NCBI GenBank assembly: GCA_036522155.1
Contig: DATDGI010000453.1
Span: 1 to 14,380 of the forward strand
Length of the DNA stretch: 14,380 nt
Source: UBA9676 sp036522155
GTDB lineage: Bacteria > Actinomycetota > Actinomycetes > Streptosporangiales > Streptosporangiaceae
Direction of reading: 5' to 3'
The notes under the pieces were generated by a model, which had not been told where the DNA came from, made no database searches, and was given only the letters and a program-made list of their open reading frames with translations. The position numbers and the translations under genes are program-made. Of this stretch, positions 11,196 through 14,380 are shown one piece after another (within the stretch, counting starts at the first letter, position 1; every line of letters begins with the position of its first letter).

Positions 11196-13484
11196 TTATT
11201 TAGATATAACCGCGGGGTCAGCAGTCGGGCGGCGGTGGGCCTGGGCGGCCAGGGTCCGCGCCGCGCCCGCGAGGTCGCGCTGGGCGGCGTGCTCGTCGTC
11301 GAGGTACTCCCCGGCCCACAGCAGCCGCATGAGCATCCGCACGGTGGGGATGTCCCGGGCCGCACTGGCCAGGCTGAAGGCGTGGGCCAGTTCCGGCCGC
11401 AGTTCGCCGTCGCTGTCCACCGGCGGCAATTCGGCCTGGTCACCGATGAGCACCGCGGCGAAGCCGTCGTACCAGCTGTCGGCCCGCTGGAACGCGCGGC
11501 GCAGCCCGTCCGCGGCGGCGGCCGCCGCCGGCGCCATCGGCCCGGCTTCGGGGTGAGCGGCCACGGTGGCCAGCGAGTGCGCCGCCAGCCGCAACCGGGA
11601 CGCCCCGGTGAGCAGGTGGGTGGCCGTTTCCAGCCCGACCACCTTGGCGCCACGCTCGGACAGGAACTGCCGGTAGGCGTCCTCCAGCCGGTGATAGGCG
11701 GCCCCCGCCTGGTCGGCTTGCCGCTGCACGCCGATGGTCAGGCCGGGGGAGATCAGCCGGTCCATCGCCGCCAGCAGGTACCGGGAACCCGCCCGGTAGG
11801 CGTCGCAGAGCGCCTGCCCGAAGGCGGCCGCCGCGCCGCGCGGCCAGAGCAGCAACCCCACCCCGACGCTGACGGCGACGCCGAGGCCGACATCTTCCAG
11901 CCGCACCAGGCCGACCCGCCAGCCGGCCGGCACCAGGATGTTGAACAAGATGATCACCACGACGGTGAACGCGGCCTGGCCGGCGGCGAACGAGATGACG
12001 GCCGGGGCAGCCCCGGCGACCAGGACGGCCACCGGCAGGATGAACCAGAGGGCGGTGGTGTGGCTGCCCAGCCCGAGCATGATCACGGTGCCGGCGATGA
12101 AGCCGACCACGGTTCCGGCCACCGCCCGGGCCGCGGTCTCGCCCGTGCCCAGGGCGTTCGAGCGCAGCACGGACATGGTTCCCAGCACCACCCAGAACCC
12201 GTGCGCGACGCCGGTCAGCCGGGCCACCGCCACCGCCGCGGCCAGGCCGACGGCTCCGCGCAGGGAGTTGCGCATCCACACCGAGCGAAGGCTCATGTGG
12301 GGGGCGGCCAGGTCCCAGACCGATCGCGCGAGCGCGGCCGGCCCGGTCCGGCCGGCCGGGGCCGCCTGGGCTGCTGGGCCGTCCAGCGCCGGGACTACGA
12401 ATCCGGCCGAGCGCAGGGCGAGCACCCCCAGTTCCTCGGTGGCCAGGCCCAGCGTCCGGATCCGGAACGCGGGCCCGAGAAAGGCCAGCGCCTCGGGCGC
12501 CGGACGGGAGGGATCGCCGTCCACCTCCCGCACCAGCCGGTCCAGCGCCCAGGTGTAGGCCGCCCGCCGGTCCCGGTGCAAATCGGTGAGCGCGCCGGCC
12601 AGTTCGTCGGCCGCGGCCTGCGGCGGCTGGCCGGCGGTGCCGTCGCCGATGACCTCGCTCACGCCGCGCAGCGCCCGCGCGGTGGCCCCGTTCAGCTCAC
12701 GGAGCGCCGACGGCTCCAGCGCCAGGCCCTGCTCAGCGCGGGTGACCATGGACAGCACGTCGGCCCACTCCACCCGGCTCACCATCCGGGCGAGCGCCAC
12801 CTGGGCCGGGGCGACCCCGGTGGGTGGATAGGGCGCGCCCGCGAAGCCCTGCCGGAGTTCGGCAAGCGCCTGCCGGACGGCGGCCCAGGCCGATGGGTCA
12901 CGATGGCCGTCGGCGTGCGCCTGGACCAGCTCGGCCAGCTGCCTGGTGGCCCTGGCCAGGACCGCCCGGCGGTTGTCGAACCAGGGCCGCGGCCAGACCA
13001 GCAGCACGGTCGGCAGCCCCAGCGCCGCGGCCAGTCCCCACCCCGCCAGCCGCGCCGGGATCTCGCTGGCGGGCACCGGCACGCTCACCGGCAGGACGAA
13101 CGCCAGCAGCAGGTAGCTGCTGCCGAGCGCGGCGGTGGGGCTGATCACCCCGGCGAACAGGATCACGAAGGCCGCCACCGCCATCCCGGCCACGGCCAGT
13201 ATGGGCTGGCTTGAGCAGAGGGTGCCGATGATGATCAGCGGCACGGCGGCGATGATCAGGCTGCCGTAGCCGCGCAGCATGACCGCGGTGGTCCCGGGGA
13301 TGTTGACCAGCAGCAGCAGCGCGAAGGCGCCGAACGGGGCGAACAGCGCCACCTGCGGCTGGCCGATGACGACGTCGCCGAGCGCGAACGCCGCCGGCAT
13401 CACCACGGCGGCCCGCGCGGCCCGCTTGAGCGCGGTCAGGCCGGGGTCGTGCGCGCGGACAAAGGTGACCAGACGGGCCAGCAT
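11196..13484 (-). CDS. FUSC-family integral membrane protein (putative aromatic-acid or drug exporter type)
   Basis: Protein of 762 residues with the two-unit layout of the FUSC/YccS/AaeB-type family: a first membrane block (about 22-166, ending LLVWPRPWF), a long soluble helical region (about 170-395), a second membrane block (about 405-548, ending LLLWPRG) and a soluble C-terminal helical region. RNSLRGAVGLAAAVAV and GFWVVLGTMSVLRSNALGTG (about 405-448) are the recognisable FUSC signature. Family members include proton-driven effluxers of aromatic acids, but many actinobacterial ones have no known substrate. The ATG lies 19 bp after the stop of the oxidoreductase gene, so they are probably one transcript; the ribosome site is weak (GGGCAG, 9 nt upstream). 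The gene ends in an oddly AT-rich patch, then a strong hairpin. Confidence 0.88.
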   Translation of the reverse strand: MLARLVTFVRAHDPGLTALKRAARAAVVMPAAFALGDVVIGQPQVALFAPFGAFALLLLVNIPGTTAVMLRGYGSLIIAAVPLIIIGTLCSSQPILAVAGMAVAAFVILFAGVISPTAALGSSYLLLAFVLPVSVPVPASEIPARLAGWGLAAALGLPTVLLVWPRPWFDNRRAVLARATRQLAELVQAHADGHRDPSAWAAVRQALAELRQGFAGAPYPPTGVAPAQVALARMVSRVEWADVLSMVTRAEQGLALEPSALRELNGATARALRGVSEVIGDGTAGQPPQAAADELAGALTDLHRDRRAAYTWALDRLVREVDGDPSRPAPEALAFLGPAFRIRTLGLATEELGVLALRSAGFVVPALDGPAAQAAPAGRTGPAALARSVWDLAAPHMSLRSVWMRNSLRGAVGLAAAVAVARLTGVAHGFWVVLGTMSVLRSNALGTGETAARAVAGTVVGFIAGTVIMLGLGSHTTALWFILPVAVLVAGAAPAVISFAAGQAAFTVVVIILFNILVPAGWRVGLVRLEDVGLGVAVSVGVGLLLWPRGAAAAFGQALCDAYRAGSRYLLAAMDRLISPGLTIGVQRQADQAGAAYHRLEDAYRQFLSERGAKVVGLETATHLLTGASRLRLAAHSLATVAAHPEAGPMAPAAAAAADGLRRAFQRADSWYDGFAAVLIGDQAELPPVDSDGELRPELAHAFSLASAARDIPTVRMLMRLLWAGEYLDDEHAAQRDLAGAARTLAAQAHRRPTADPAVISK

Positions 13485-13503
13485 GGTTGCAGTCTGCCCA
13501 ATC

Positions 13504-14175
13504 TCAGACCGGAACCGCAGCCCCCGAGATCAGGTGCGCATCCGGCGAGGCGAGGAACAGGTAGGCCTGCGCGATGTCGGGGATTTTCGGCCAGGAGGCG
13601 TGGTCGGCATCGGGCATCGCGCTCCGGTTGCCCGGGGTGTCGATGATGCTCGGGACGACGCAGTTCACGGTGATCCCGGTGCCCCTGGTCTCGTCGGCCG
13701 CCATCGCCACCAGGTGCAGGACGCCCAGCTTGCTGACCGAGTAGGCGAACCCGGAGCCGCGGGTCACGATCGCCGCCCGGCTGGCGGTGTGCACCAGGCG
13801 GCCCTGGCCTGCCGCGGTCAGCCGGCCCAGCGCGTGCTTGGTGACCAGAGCGGCGCTCACCAGGTTCAGCTCCAACTGGCCGGTGAGGACGGCCAGGTCC
13901 AGTTCGGGCAGGGTCGTGTGCGGCGCGAATCCGCCCACCGTGTTCACCACCGCCCACGGCACCGGCAGGTCGTCGAACAGCGCGCCCAGCGAGGCGTCGT
14001 CGAATACGTCAGCGTCACGGTAGGAGACCCCGGGCAGCGGCTGGCCCGGCGGGGCCCGGTCGATGCCCGTGACCTGCGCGCCCTCCGCCGCGAACGCCTC
14101 GGTCAGGCCCGCGCCGAGCGCCCCGGAGGCGCCGAAAACCATAACCCCCCGGCCTGCGAAACGGGTGCCCGCCAT
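13504..14175 (-). CDS. SDR-family NAD(P)-dependent oxidoreductase
   Basis: Short-chain dehydrogenase/reductase of 223 residues, cytoplasmic. The nucleotide-binding GASGALG is at 15-21, and an Asp at 39 after the second strand (GIDR) suggests NAD over NADP. NTVGG (78-82) stands for the usual NAG-G. The catalytic set is Asn 104, Ser 132, Tyr 145 and Lys 149 (AYSVSK). The protein is slightly shorter than the usual 250 residues, with little substrate-binding loop after NCVVPSIIDTPGNR. The ATG has GGAAGGA 7 nt upstream. Co-transcription with the FUSC exporter gene 19 bp downstream hints that the enzyme and pump handle the same small molecule, but the substrate cannot be told. Confidence 0.92.
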   Translation of the reverse strand: MAGTRFAGRGVMVFGASGALGAGLTEAFAAEGAQVTGIDRAPPGQPLPGVSYRDADVFDDASLGALFDDLPVPWAVVNTVGGFAPHTTLPELDLAVLTGQLELNLVSAALVTKHALGRLTAAGQGRLVHTASRAAIVTRGSGFAYSVSKLGVLHLVAMAADETRGTGITVNCVVPSIIDTPGNRSAMPDADHASWPKIPDIAQAYLFLASPDAHLISGAAVPV

Positions 14176-14235
14176 GCTCTGGTCCTTCCGGTCGGCCGGG
14201 TGCCATCCTCTCGCATGGCCGGGCCGGGCCGGCGG

Positions 14236-14380
14236 TCAGACGAAGATCCGGCGGGTCACCACGCCGCGGCCGATGTCGCAGCCGCGCACGAGCGCGAAGC
14301 TCTCGCCCGGCGCGAGGTATTCACCGACGTCATCGCCCAGCACGACCATGGTCACCGGGATATGCCTGGTGCCGTCCCGC
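14236..14380 (-). CDS. C-terminal end of a small EF-Tu domain-like protein (5' end outside window)
   Basis: Forty-seven codons are visible before the TGA. The end, with VTMVVLGDDVGEYLAPGESF, ALVRGCDIGRGVVTRRIFV, reads like the last beta-barrel domain of EF-Tu (the part with a 'G-x-x-V-x-x-L/P-G' turn followed by 'G-x-D-x-G-x-G-V-x-x-x-I'). Actinobacteria carry small stand-alone proteins of this type with no GTPase domain. The rest of the gene is missing, so I cannot say whether a GTPase part exists. It precedes the SDR gene by 60 bp on the same strand; that gap shows GCCAT/ATGGC as a weak stem and the SDR ribosome site, nothing else. Confidence 0.55.
   Translation of the reverse strand, partial: RDGTRHIPVTMVVLGDDVGEYLAPGESFALVRGCDIGRGVVTRRIFV

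Noticed and set aside
10686..13214. Long plus-strand reading frame of 842 codons opposite the FUSC gene
   Set aside because: It is the antisense of a gene with clear family motifs. The translation is a Gln/Gly/Arg/His/Pro-rich string without domains, as expected opposite GC3-biased coding DNA.

Overview
The window is very GC-rich. Its codons are strongly biased to G or C in the third position, GTG starts are common, and two genes appear to have leaderless promoters. The gene families present (DesK/NarL-type two-component systems, ABC-2 permeases beginning HAEWTK-x-RTV, a DUF3040-like protein, a two-unit FUSC protein) point to a chromosomal segment of an actinobacterium, probably from the Streptomyces/Streptosporangium side of the phylum. 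No rRNA, tRNA, CRISPR, insertion sequence or phage gene was seen.

Positions 1 to 10689 hold one striking structure: a five-gene module present twice in mirror image. Each module has an ABC ATPase followed by two membrane permeases, and a divergently transcribed histidine kinase/response regulator pair. The order is permease 2 (cut by the window edge), permease 1, ATPase | kinase, regulator || regulator, kinase | ATPase, permease 1, permease 2. The axis of symmetry is the 69-bp gap between the two regulator genes, near 5163. Every neighbouring pair within an operon overlaps by 4 bp (ATGA or GTGA), in both copies. The copies are clearly paralogous but diverged throughout, so this is an old, retained inverted duplication and not an assembly palindrome.

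The composition (one ATPase, two permeases, an adjacent intramembrane-sensing kinase and a NarL-type regulator) is like LanFEG/BcrAB/CprABC-type antibiotic immunity transporters with their own two-component systems. The unusual part is permease 1. Between its first and second membrane helices it carries about 260 extracytoplasmic residues, most of which look like the concanavalin A-like (DUF1349-type) module normally attached to secreted glycan-active enzymes. I infer that this ectodomain binds a glycan, glycoconjugate or envelope-directed molecule outside the cell, and that the kinase, which has no large sensor domain of its own, learns of it through the transporter. Both ATPase genes share a 24-bp upstream box (22 of 24 bases identical) exactly 33 bp before the ATG, and both have a TANNNT -10 element exactly 7 bp before the ATG with no Shine-Dalgarno. 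This fits leaderless transcripts under a common regulator. Both kinase genes have a perfect palindrome abutting the ribosome binding site.

Positions 10704 to 14380 are all on the minus strand and look unrelated to the module: an SDR-family oxidoreductase followed closely by a large FUSC-family membrane protein, a strong hairpin behind it, then a small DUF3040-like membrane protein that converges on the end of the module. At the right edge is the C-terminal end of a small protein resembling the last beta-barrel domain of EF-Tu.
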